In this document: positions 25,958 through 33,221 of the stretch, one piece after another
Numbering within the stretch: the first letter of the stretch is position 1
Layout: every line of letters begins with the position of its first letter
Origin: Croceimicrobium sp965656185
GTDB lineage: Bacteria; Bacteroidota; Bacteroidia; Flavobacteriales; Schleiferiaceae
Direction: 5' to 3'
Assembly: GCA_965656185.1 (NCBI GenBank)
Contig: CBFHJH010000005.1
Coordinates: 1 to 64,000 of the forward strand
Length of the DNA stretch: 64,000 nucleotides
Notes under the pieces: model-generated
Database searches by the model: none
What the model was told of the DNA's origin: nothing
The model's input: only the letters and a program-made list of their open reading frames with translations
Position numbers and translations under genes: made by a program

Positions 25958-27499
25958 TTGAAACGGTCACCTGCCCTTAAATTAGCCCTATTCGCCACCG
26001 GTCTCTCCGGAATTGTGGCCGAGTACATACTCTCGACTTTAGCCACCTATTTCATTGGGGATTCGGCTGTGCAATGGTCGCTCATCGTATCGGTTATGCT
26101 GTTCTCGATGGGACTGGGCTCCCGGGCTTCCAAGTTTATTGAAGGAAACCTACTCCTAAAGTTTATCGGAGTAGAATTTCTCCTTAGTCTATTGGTTTCC
26201 TTCTCCTCCTTATTGGCTTATACCGCCGCTGGACTTACCGATTATGTTGGTTTCATTATCTACGGAATGAGCATCATGATCGGTTTACTGATCGGACTCG
26301 AAATCCCTTTAGTAATACGCCTCAATGAGGAGTTTGAAAGCCTCAAGATCAATGTCGCCTCCGTTATGGAAAAGGATTATTTAGGATCTTTAGTAGGTGG
26401 ATTGTTTTTTGCTTTTGTGGGTCTTCCCATCTTGGGCTTAACCTATACCCCCTTCATTTTGGGCTTTGTTAACCTTAGCGTGGCCTTATTACTTTACGTT
26501 TCGGTCCGGAAAGAAATCAACTCTAAACGAGGTCGCCAAATAGGCCTAACTGCCTTTATCTTGAGCTTAGTAATGCTTGGAGGCATTGTGAAGGGTAAAG
26601 AAATCATCCTCTTTGGTGAGCAAGCGCGCTATAAAGACAAAGTAGTGTTTTCTAGGCAAAGTAAATACCAGAAGATCGTAATTACCCAATGGAAAAATGA
26701 CTACTGGTTATTCATAAATGGCAATCAGCAGTTGAGCAGCCTAGATGAAGACAAATACCATGAAGCCCTAGTTCATCCGGCCTTGAATTTAAGTGGACAA
26801 GTAAAGGATGTACTTATTTTGGGGGGCGGCGATGGCTGTGCCGTAAGGGAGGTTTTAAAATACGATCAAGTAGAGCAGATCACTTTGGTTGATCTCGACT
26901 CCATGATGACCGGCTTAGCTCAAAGGCACCCGATCTTAACCGAATTGAATGATTCAGCCATGAGCCATCCGAAATTAAAGATCATTAATACCGATGCTTT
27001 CAATTACCTCGAGTCGGCCGGTAAGATGTTCGATCTTATTATCGTTGACCTCCCAGACCCACGCAGCGTTGAACTAAATCGGATGTACACCAAAGAGTTC
27101 TATCAATTATGTAAACTTAATTTGAGACCACACGGCAGCTTGGTTACTCAGGCGGGCAGCCCCTATTTTGCCACTAAAGCCTATCGCTGTATTGAACGAA
27201 CTATGGCCGCCGCAGGCTTCGAAACCCTTCCCTTGCACAACCATGTTTTGACCCTAGGAGAATGGGGGTGGATCATTGGGCAAGACGAAAATTGGAGTAG
27301 GGGCAATATAAAACAAGCTGCTCAGAAATTGGATTTCAAAGACATTCACACCAAGTGGCTTAATCAAGAGGCAATGCTCATGATGAGCTCCTTCGGTAAG
27401 GATATCTACTTCGAGGTCCAGGACAGCATTAAAATCAATCACATTCAAGACCCTGTGCTTTACCGCTATTACCTTGAAGGAAATTGGGATCTATATTAG
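25958..27499 (+). CDS. Membrane-anchored spermidine-synthase-like aminopropyltransferase
   Basis: A 513-aa fusion of a multi-helix membrane region (about residues 1-215, seven hydrophobic segments) and a cytosolic spermidine/spermine synthase domain (about 220-495). The synthase has FINGNQQLSSLDEDKYHEALVHP, the SAM-site motif LILGGGDGCAVREV (about 285-298) and IIVDLPDP (about 355), whose Asp matches the catalytic Asp of DSTDP in SpeE. It starts with TTG, 3 nt after the DUF350 stop, and the N-terminus fits the fused family. It would use decarboxylated SAM from the next gene, speD. The amine acceptor is unknown. Confidence 0.88.
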   Translation: MKRSPALKLALFATGLSGIVAEYILSTLATYFIGDSAVQWSLIVSVMLFSMGLGSRASKFIEGNLLLKFIGVEFLLSLLVSFSSLLAYTAAGLTDYVGFIIYGMSIMIGLLIGLEIPLVIRLNEEFESLKINVASVMEKDYLGSLVGGLFFAFVGLPILGLTYTPFILGFVNLSVALLLYVSVRKEINSKRGRQIGLTAFILSLVMLGGIVKGKEIILFGEQARYKDKVVFSRQSKYQKIVITQWKNDYWLFINGNQQLSSLDEDKYHEALVHPALNLSGQVKDVLILGGGDGCAVREVLKYDQVEQITLVDLDSMMTGLAQRHPILTELNDSAMSHPKLKIINTDAFNYLESAGKMFDLIIVDLPDPRSVELNRMYTKEFYQLCKLNLRPHGSLVTQAGSPYFATKAYRCIERTMAAAGFETLPLHNHVLTLGEWGWIIGQDENWSRGNIKQAAQKLDFKDIHTKWLNQEAMLMMSSFGKDIYFEVQDSIKINHIQDPVLYRYYLEGNWDLY

Positions 27500-27500
27500 G

Positions 27501-27821
27501 ATGGAGAAAAGTAAGATCTATAACTACCGTTTTTGGCTAACGCTGCACGATGAAAAGGAAATCGTGCCTGTCATTGAAAGCTTGCTTAAGGAAGCGGGCT
27601 ACGGTATCATGAACTTTAGTGAACATCGCTTTGAGCCGCAGGGCTATACTTCGGTATGGCTCCTCAGCGAAAGCCATTGCGCCTTGCATACTTTTCCGGA
27701 AGAAGGCCGATCTTATCTAGAGCTTAGCGGTTGTGGCAAAACAAAAAATGAACACTTTGTTGAGGCTGCCAGAAAGCATTGGAAGAATTATCTTGCTGAA
27801 GAACAAGAATCCATTTCTTAA
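27501..27821 (+). CDS. speD: S-adenosylmethionine decarboxylase, short prokaryotic class
   Basis: Pyruvoyl enzyme making decarboxylated SAM, the aminopropyl donor. At 106 aa it is a minimal SpeD. The ESH segment gives Ser58, the self-cleavage and pyruvoyl residue; His63 (HTFPE) and Cys78 (GCG) complete the processing and catalytic set. Their spacing (58/63/78) equals that of T. maritima SpeD (63/68/83), so the protein is predicted to be active. The ATG at 27501 follows the previous stop by 1 nt. The gene ends immediately before the asparaginase ATG. Placing SpeD with the membrane synthase suggests polyamine made at the membrane during stress. Confidence 0.88.
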   Translation: MEKSKIYNYRFWLTLHDEKEIVPVIESLLKEAGYGIMNFSEHRFEPQGYTSVWLLSESHCALHTFPEEGRSYLELSGCGKTKNEHFVEAARKHWKNYLAEEQESIS

Positions 27822-28796
27822 ATGAAAAAGACCTTTACTTTACTAGCTCTTCTGAGCTGCAGCTTTTTACAAGCGCAGTATTCGATTATTATTCATGGGG
27901 GAGCCGGAAATGGCTTAGACCCGAATCGTCTCAATGAGGAACAAGTACAAAGATTCCACCAGGCCTTAAAAGAGGCCTTGATCATAGGAGATAGCGCTCA
28001 AAAGGCTGGTTTAAATGCTTTGGAAACGGTAAGTCTCGTGATCCAGAACATGGAAGACAATCCCATATTCAACTCTGGAAAAGGCGCCGTACTGACCTAT
28101 GAGGGGAGAGCCTCCCTGGACGCCTCAATTATGGATGGCCAAGACCTTTCTGCCGGCGCCGTTGCTGGATTGAGCTGCATCAAGAACCCCATAACCGCAG
28201 CGCTAGCCGTACTCGAAAAGTCACCCCATGTTTTACTTTCAGGTGCTGGTGCCGATAGCTTTGCCTTAAGCCACGAACTTGAGTACGCCGACCCTTCCTA
28301 CTTCATTACGAACAAAGCTCTTGATGGCTGGAAAAGCTGGCGTAAAAGCCATTCTTATGCCGATAGCCCAAAGGACTTCAAAATGGGTACCGTAGGTTGC
28401 GTAGTGCGCGATCGTGATGGAAACATCGCCGCGGGAACTTCCACTGGCGGCATGATGGGAAAAAGACACGGGCGGATCGGTGACTCGCCTATTATCGGTG
28501 CAGGCACTTATGCGAACAACAAAACGGTCGGAATAAGCTGTACAGGGCACGGGGAATACTTCATACGTAACGCCGTGGCTTTTCAAATTAGTGCTCGCTA
28601 TCAGTTCGAAACGAATGATGGCCAGCTTGCCGCTGATAAGGTAATACAAGAAATATTAAAGGAACAAGGTGGCGCAGGCGGCGTAATTGGAATAGATGCC
28701 AATGGTGATTTTATCATTTCTTTTAACACATCCGGCATGCTTAGGGCAACGGTCATGGAGGGTGAGGCGATCAAAACGGCTATTTTTAAAGATTAA
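27822..28796 (+). CDS. iaaA: Secreted isoaspartyl peptidase / L-asparaginase (Ntn hydrolase)
   Basis: Threonine Ntn-hydrolase (plant-type asparaginase) that self-cleaves before the catalytic Thr. A signal peptide (MKKTFTLLALLSCSFLQAQ) sends it to the periplasm. The alpha chain begins IIIHGGAGNG, and the nucleophile is Thr190 in KMGTVGCVV, followed by GNIAAGTSTGGMMGK and RIGDSPIIGAGTYA. 324 aa is normal. Its ATG abuts the speD stop, so it is probably co-transcribed with the PspA operon. Repair of isoaspartyl damage or peptide scavenging are both possible. Confidence 0.93.
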   Translation: MKKTFTLLALLSCSFLQAQYSIIIHGGAGNGLDPNRLNEEQVQRFHQALKEALIIGDSAQKAGLNALETVSLVIQNMEDNPIFNSGKGAVLTYEGRASLDASIMDGQDLSAGAVAGLSCIKNPITAALAVLEKSPHVLLSGAGADSFALSHELEYADPSYFITNKALDGWKSWRKSHSYADSPKDFKMGTVGCVVRDRDGNIAAGTSTGGMMGKRHGRIGDSPIIGAGTYANNKTVGISCTGHGEYFIRNAVAFQISARYQFETNDGQLAADKVIQEILKEQGGAGGVIGIDANGDFIISFNTSGMLRATVMEGEAIKTAIFKD

Positions 28797-28874
28797 TTTC
28801 TTTGAAAGCCAAGCTTTTGCAAAAAAATAGAAATTTTTCAGCCCAAAGCTGTTTACTAAATAAAAAAAGCCCTT

Positions 28875-28882
28875 TATATTTG
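28875..28882 (+). promoter_or_regulatory. tRNA-Val promoter (-7 element)
   Basis: TATATTTG is a perfect TAnnTTTG element 18 nt before the tRNA. A weaker TTTA lies at 28852-28855, 19 nt upstream, at the -33 position. Confidence 0.7.
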
Positions 28883-28900
28883 CCGTCCCAAAACGAGAAG

Positions 28901-28975
28901 GGGCGATTAGCTCAGCTGGTTCAGAGCACCTGCCTTACAAGCAGGGGGTCACTGGTTCGAATCCAGTATCGCCCA
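28901..28975 (+). tRNA. tRNA-Val (anticodon UAC)
   Basis: Cloverleaf of 75 nt. The 7-bp acceptor stem GGGCGAT/ATCGCCC pairs 28901-28907 with 28968-28974. The D arm has AGCTCAGCTGGTTCAGAGC, the anticodon stem is CCTGC/GCAGG with the TAC anticodon (CTTACAA loop) at 28936-28938, and the T arm is CTGG TTCGAAT CCAG. The discriminator base is A. The 3' CCA is not encoded. A terminator follows. Confidence 0.97.
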
Positions 28976-28982
28976 CAAGAAG

Positions 28983-29008
28983 ACCCACGCAAATAGCGTG
29001 GGTTTTTT
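28983..29008 (+). terminator. Intrinsic terminator after tRNA-Val
   Basis: Perfect 8-bp stem ACCCACGC/GCGTGGGT (28983-28990/28996-29003), 5-nt loop and a 6-T run (29003-29008). Confidence 0.9.
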
Positions 29009-29110
29009 CTTTTCTACCAATTCCTAAGCCAGCCCGATACAGCCACAAAGGCAAACAATTTCAAAGCAAATAAGGAAGGTAGCCTAAAGGCAAATTGTTA
29101 AATTCGAGCC

Positions 29111-29656
29111 ATGCAAGAACAGCACATTCCCCCCTCCCTATTTAATGAAGACAGCGGGCAATTGCATCGAGAATGCAAGATTTGCCAGAAGGAGCTCCTT
29201 AAGGGAGAGGTCTATGGAATTCAAAAGGTTTTTAAAAATTACCCAGATCAAGAGCCTCAGGCTTTATTCGATTTTGCTCTGTGCAGCCAATGCATGCAAG
29301 AAGCTCGGCAAGAGCTCAGCCTAGAATCCCGCGAAAGAATCGACCAATTTATGATGGAACGTGTAAATGAGCTTGCAACGAAAGGCATCGACGTAGGCAC
29401 TAGGTTCGATCACGGCCTCTGCGCCCTCAGCGGGAAAGCCTTATCGGCAACTTCTGAATATCAAGTAGTCGCCGTTTGTAAAGAAGGACAGCTGCTTGAG
29501 AGTCCCCTTGCCCTCAGTGATGACATATTAGAAGCTATTCAAGACTTACTATCGAAGGAGAGCAAGGATACGCTTGACCGGTTTAAGGAAACAAATTTTG
29601 GCTGGCCTCCGGAACTAAAAAAACTTTGGCAGGAGGGAGACTTCGTCCTACTTTAA
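29111..29656 (+). CDS. Hypothetical protein with paired CxxC motifs
   Basis: A 181-aa acidic, soluble protein that I do not recognise. The N-terminal part has CKICQKEL (about residues 23-30) and CSQCMQEA (about 58-65), two CxxC knuckles spaced like a small zinc-binding domain. A further Cys pair (C108, C125) lies in the middle. The rest is mostly helical and rich in Glu and Leu. There is no signal peptide. The ATG at 29111 has an ordinary context. It ends 4 bp into the convergent DUF481-like gene. It could be a metal-binding accessory or regulatory protein, but function is unknown. Confidence 0.7.
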   Translation: MQEQHIPPSLFNEDSGQLHRECKICQKELLKGEVYGIQKVFKNYPDQEPQALFDFALCSQCMQEARQELSLESRERIDQFMMERVNELATKGIDVGTRFDHGLCALSGKALSATSEYQVVAVCKEGQLLESPLALSDDILEAIQDLLSKESKDTLDRFKETNFGWPPELKKLWQEGDFVLL

Positions 29657-30417
29657 AAGTTCACCATAATCCCATTCGTAATCTTATAGGTCAAATTCGG
29701 AATACTAGGATCGATCACAGGATCGGTATCGTAAGATAACTTTGCTTCTAAAGTAAATTGCCAATGCTTGGTGAAGCTAAAAGCCCATTGACTCTGCCAA
29801 TTGAAACGAAAATCCGAGAATTTATCAAAACGAGGTTGGTAGTATAGTACATTGGTCCACGCGAAACGTTCCTTTACAGACCAGGCCATACTCAAATAGG
29901 AGCTCAGACGCCAATCATTGTGCTCTATTTCGGAGTTAAGCTCTCGATCGTACTCATACATCCACAAATGCCCAGTATACAAGTCGAATTTTTTCGATTG
30001 AACCAAATTGATGCGGGGACCAAACCCTTGTAAGTTTCTACTTAAAATACGCAGCGGTCGATCCGTCTGAAACTGAGCAAAGGCCTCCATCATTAACCAC
30101 TGATTTAGGCTTCTCACATAGCGTAAGTGAAAAAAGCCAGACTGCGCAAAATTTTCCTGCTGAGTGGAATTAAAGTGCAGAGAGCTGAGGAAAATAAAAC
30201 GATTAGAACCGAAACGATAACGCATGGCCAAGTCATTCTCCAGCTCTATTATTTCGGTAGTATTGCGAAAAAGACTGAAGTCAAAGTTATTCTGAAAGCG
30301 CCAAGCACTAGTATCTTCTGCCATTCTAAGATTCTCCACATTTACGATTTGACCAGATAGCATCGTGGAGAGCAAACTAAAGAGCAGGACTTTCCGTATT
30401 ATTGAAAAACTAAGCAT
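29653..30417 (-). CDS. DUF481-like outer-membrane beta-barrel protein
   Basis: A 254-aa exported protein. The signal peptide is MLSFSIIRKVLLFSLLSTMLSGQ. The remainder is a regular series of about 10-12 amphipathic beta strands with aromatic ends (WRFQNNFDFSLFRN, FIFLSSLHFNST, FHLRYVRSLNQWLMMEAFAQFQ, FGPRINLVQSKKFDLYTG), ending in a strand with terminal Phe (NGIMVNF), the pattern recognised by the BAM machine. It resembles the DUF481 salt-stress porin-like family. No partner genes are adjacent, and the role is unknown. Confidence 0.75.
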   Translation of the reverse strand: MLSFSIIRKVLLFSLLSTMLSGQIVNVENLRMAEDTSAWRFQNNFDFSLFRNTTEIIELENDLAMRYRFGSNRFIFLSSLHFNSTQQENFAQSGFFHLRYVRSLNQWLMMEAFAQFQTDRPLRILSRNLQGFGPRINLVQSKKFDLYTGHLWMYEYDRELNSEIEHNDWRLSSYLSMAWSVKERFAWTNVLYYQPRFDKFSDFRFNWQSQWAFSFTKHWQFTLEAKLSYDTDPVIDPSIPNLTYKITNGIMVNF

Positions 30418-30428
30418 GGGGTAAAAAT

Positions 30429-30510
30429 AAATAGTCCCAGGCTCCCCCGGGACTATTTAGGCCAAAAAGGCCATGTCATGAAACATTTGAAAACTCTACT
30501 CGTTTCAAAT
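30429..30510. repeat. Three consecutive inverted repeats in a divergent intergenic region
   Basis: Stem 1 is AAATAGTCCC/GGGACTATTT (30429-30438/30449-30458, 10 bp, perfect). Stem 2 is GGCC/GGCC (30460-30463/30469-30472). Stem 3 is ATTTGAAA/TTTCAAAT (30485-30492/30503-30510, 8 bp, perfect). They lie between two divergently transcribed genes, so they are 5' leader or operator structures rather than ordinary terminators. No Rfam class is recognised. Confidence 0.6.
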
Positions 30511-30546
30511 ATAATGGCATTATTTGGAATTACAAATATTTTTTAA
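30478..30546 (+). CDS. Possible 22-aa small ORF
   Basis: ATG to TAA frame (peptide starts MKHLKTLLVSNIMALFGITN) overlapping stem 3 of the intergenic inverted repeats, 32 nt before the next gene on the same strand. It is short, hydrophobic and begins with the common Lys-rich pattern of small membrane or leader peptides. Evidence is limited to the start context and composition. Confidence 0.25.
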   Translation: MKHLKTLLVSNIMALFGITNIF

Positions 30547-30578
30547 GTCTGTAAATCAGATAATTACACTTTTTAACT

Positions 30579-31211
30579 ATGAAATTTAAGCGCGTTTTAA
30601 GCTATTCACCGAAAATTTTGATTCTAATTTGCTTTTTAAGCCTAGTTAAGGAGTCTCATTCTCAAGACACAAGCAGTGGCGATAGTTTAAAAATAGCCAT
30701 TCAAAATTTCATTGATAGCCATCAAGGAGATTACGAGAAAAAATACCTCAATATCCGGAAGCGTGAAATTGGCGGCCTGGAAAACGAACCCTTCGCTTGG
30801 AAGGAGTTTTTTATGCTTGAGAGCAAAGAGGAATTCGAGAACAATTTAGGCTATGAAACCGAAAGAGAGTTTTACTTCCTCTTTTACCACTACGAAACCG
30901 AAACTGATCGGCAGTATGCTCTTAAATACTGGATGGAAGACTTTATTGAAGGAGAGAAAATTCGACCTTCCCGCCCCGTCAGGAGCTACGATTACGCTAT
31001 TCCCACTATCATTTTAATCAACCCTCAAAATATCATCATCTGCAATTACGCTTGCAAATATTACGATGAAGACAATTATGAGAGTTGGAAAGATAGTTTA
31101 GTAGAGCACTTTGGCGACAAGCAAGAAACCATGGTAATTGAAATCGAGTGCGATGGACCCTTAAAATGGACCCTTAATGCACCCGATCCAAAAGTTCGAG
31201 GTTTATTCTAG
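30579..31211 (+). CDS. Hypothetical exported protein
   Basis: A 210-aa protein that I do not recognise. The N-terminus MKFKRVLSYSPKILILICFLSLVKESHSQ is a plausible signal peptide with cleavage near residue 29, so it is periplasmic or outside. The mature part is acidic and aromatic-rich, with EREFYFLFYHYETETDR (about residues 90-106), two Cys close together in IIICNYACKYYD (about 148-159) and IEIECDGPLKW near the end. It ends 4 bp into the convergent membrane-protein gene. It could be a lineage-specific stress or redox protein. Function unknown. Confidence 0.65.
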   Translation: MKFKRVLSYSPKILILICFLSLVKESHSQDTSSGDSLKIAIQNFIDSHQGDYEKKYLNIRKREIGGLENEPFAWKEFFMLESKEEFENNLGYETEREFYFLFYHYETETDRQYALKYWMEDFIEGEKIRPSRPVRSYDYAIPTIILINPQNIIICNYACKYYDEDNYESWKDSLVEHFGDKQETMVIEIECDGPLKWTLNAPDPKVRGLF

Positions 31212-31804
31212 ATCTCTTCGAGCTCCTCAATACGCCTATCTAAGCGATTCAAGAGCGATCCAAAGGTCTTCCGGTTCATCCATCTGGCCAATAAATGAGC
31301 CAGCGGCGTAATAATAATGACCGAGATCAGTAGAACGATCCACACGATTTTCTCCTGCAAGGCTTGCTCCCAAGTCATTTTCTCCATAAGACTAAAGAAA
31401 AAACCAGCGGCGGCAGCAATGGGATATATGGCCAAACCGGATAATTCCTCGAGTTTTATCGTAGACCTAACATTATCGCGGTAAAGCTTTAAGGTTTCTA
31501 CCACACTTTCACTAGACATATGAAGGTTTCGCGCCTTCTGATAACGCTTAAAAAAGAAGACCAAAGCCACTAAATGAGTAAGCACCAACACTGAGAATAA
31601 AAGCTGAGGAAACCAATCTTCTAAATAAAAGACCAAAGCCGCATAAATTGGGGTAAACAGCAAGGTGAAGATGATCTTCCAAAGCAGTCTGCGATTGATC
31701 TTGCGCAAAACGTCTTGGTTTTTAAGTCTTAGACTTCCTTTGATCTCGCTTTCACTAAGAGAATCCTCCGAAGCCAAACGTTTCCAAATATTTTCAATTT
31801 CCAT
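31208..31804 (-). CDS. Membrane protein partnered with the ECF sigma factor
   Basis: A 198-aa protein with a soluble N-terminus (about residues 1-40), two transmembrane helices (about 43-61 and 66-86), a linker, and two more (about 122-140 and 150-172), ending in a short charged coiled segment (NRLDRRIEELEEI). It overlaps the sigma-factor gene by 11 nt, which is typical of anti-sigma factors, but no zinc anti-sigma (HxxxCxxC) motif is present. It is probably a membrane regulator of the sigma factor; that is an inference from the operon. Confidence 0.7.
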   Translation of the reverse strand: MEIENIWKRLASEDSLSESEIKGSLRLKNQDVLRKINRRLLWKIIFTLLFTPIYAALVFYLEDWFPQLLFSVLVLTHLVALVFFFKRYQKARNLHMSSESVVETLKLYRDNVRSTIKLEELSGLAIYPIAAAAGFFFSLMEKMTWEQALQEKIVWIVLLISVIIITPLAHLLARWMNRKTFGSLLNRLDRRIEELEEI

Positions 31805-32285
31805 CTTCGTCTTCCTTTATCGATTGGGCAAGTTTTTCTTTCACACGGTGCAGTTTCACCGCCAGGTGACTCTTTGAAAGTCCAGAGATCAAGGCGATCT
31901 CCTCATTGGAGTACCCGTCTAAATGGAGCATGATAATTAGCTTTTCAGCATCTTTTAAAGCACGAATATGCCGCATCAACAGGGCGCGCTCATCACCACT
32001 GGGACTTACCGACCAATCCGAATCAAATCCTTCAGACTTAGGTAATTCTTTTTTCCTTTGATGCGTTAAGGCGGTATTGAGCGCTACTCGATAAAGCCAA
32101 GTTGAAAACTTTGCCTCACCTTTAAATTTGGCGAAAGACCGCCAAGCCTGGTAAATGACTTCCTGGCGTAGATCCTGTTCATCATCTTTATTGGCCGCAT
32201 AGATCCGAGTTACCTTAAAGATAATTCCACTATGCTCCTCGATCAACTGAACAAACTCTCGTTCTCTGCTCTCCTCTGTGATCAT
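31794..32285 (-). CDS. ECF-subfamily RNA polymerase sigma factor
   Basis: A 163-aa group IV sigma factor. Region 2 has DDEQDLRQEVIYQAWRSFAKF (about residues 34-54) and FSTWLYRVALNTALTH (about 60-75). Region 4 has LDGYSNEEIALISGLSKSHLAVKLHRVKEKL (helix-turn-helix, about 122-152). There is no C-terminal extension. It starts 1 nt after the TraB/GumN stop and overlaps the membrane protein gene, so the three form one operon transcribed leftward. The cue it senses is unknown; the membrane partner suggests an envelope signal. Confidence 0.9.
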   Translation of the reverse strand: MITEESREREFVQLIEEHSGIIFKVTRIYAANKDDEQDLRQEVIYQAWRSFAKFKGEAKFSTWLYRVALNTALTHQRKKELPKSEGFDSDWSVSPSGDERALLMRHIRALKDAEKLIIMLHLDGYSNEEIALISGLSKSHLAVKLHRVKEKLAQSIKEDEDGN

Positions 32286-32286
32286 A

Positions 32287-33153
32287 TTAACGTAAAGCCT
32301 CTAAACGGTAGCCCTGCTCCTCCAATAATGAAATTAAACCATCTTTTCCGATTAGGTGAAGCGCTCCTACTGCCACAAAGCAAGTTCCCTCTTCAAAAGC
32401 GGCGGTTAGCTTTGGTAACCAATTGCGGTTCCGTTCTGCCACTAAATAATCCATTTCACCACTTTGCATTTCATAGTCATCGGCCAATCGAGCCATTTCA
32501 GCTAAATCCTCATTTACATAGGCATTCACAAGATCTTTCGAATCAGTAAATGCGCCGCTATCATCCTGCAAAAGTTCCACTAAATCATCAGCTTGCTTCT
32601 GGAGCGGGTCGTGATTTAATAATAATTTGGTCTGCTCCAACATGGTTTCTAAAGCCAAAACCTCTACCCCCCGCTGTTCTGCTTGATCAGCAAAATAAAT
32701 ATCAAGGGGATCTCCATCATAGGCCAAATCAGAGGGAGTGGCTTCTTGAGCCATTTGAGTAGTGTAAGCCATAGAGAGTGCCATTGGCTTGAGTTGATCG
32801 ACCGCAGACAAGGGAACATTAAGAATCGGCTCCATTTTTTCACGTATCAACTCATATTCTGCCGAATCTACCAGGGCCTTTAGAGATTGACCGGGCATAA
32901 AAGAAAGCATAGCAACTTCTCCGAGGAGATTACTATCGATCACTGTTTCTACAATCACTTTCTGGGATGAATTGTAAGCCTCCATTACTCCCTGCTTTTC
33001 TTTTAAAAACTCGCTACCCATTAGGTGATAAGTTCCAAACAGATAAGAGATCTGACCATCTGGCCCATGAACCTTCCATAATAGAGAGTTTTCTTGAGCA
33101 CTGGTTAGAAAACCAAAGGCCAGCACCATTAAAATCGCTACAAACTTTTTCAT
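32287..33153 (-). CDS. TraB/GumN family protein
   Basis: A 288-aa exported protein. The signal peptide MKKFVAILMVLAFGFLTSAQ is followed by the TraB/GumN (Tiki-like) fold: LWKVHGPDGQISYLFGTYHLMG (about residues 25-46, with the conserved GTxH), VIVETVID (67-74), and near the end AERNRNWLPKL and CFVAVGALHLIGKDGLISLLEEQGY. The two GxxH and ER(N)xxW motifs are the putative metal site of Tiki-type metalloproteases, so enzymatic activity is possible. It heads a small operon with the ECF sigma factor. Confidence 0.88.
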   Translation of the reverse strand: MKKFVAILMVLAFGFLTSAQENSLLWKVHGPDGQISYLFGTYHLMGSEFLKEKQGVMEAYNSSQKVIVETVIDSNLLGEVAMLSFMPGQSLKALVDSAEYELIREKMEPILNVPLSAVDQLKPMALSMAYTTQMAQEATPSDLAYDGDPLDIYFADQAEQRGVEVLALETMLEQTKLLLNHDPLQKQADDLVELLQDDSGAFTDSKDLVNAYVNEDLAEMARLADDYEMQSGEMDYLVAERNRNWLPKLTAAFEEGTCFVAVGALHLIGKDGLISLLEEQGYRLEALR

Positions 33154-33221
33154 TTTTATTTTTTAGTTTAATCAGTTAGTAGCACCTGAATATCAAAAAT
33201 TACAAGCATGAGCTATTTTTT

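Noticed and set aside
28802..28996. 64-aa ORF over the tRNA-Val
   Set aside because: It runs through the complete tRNA and its terminator; the sequence is explained by the tRNA.
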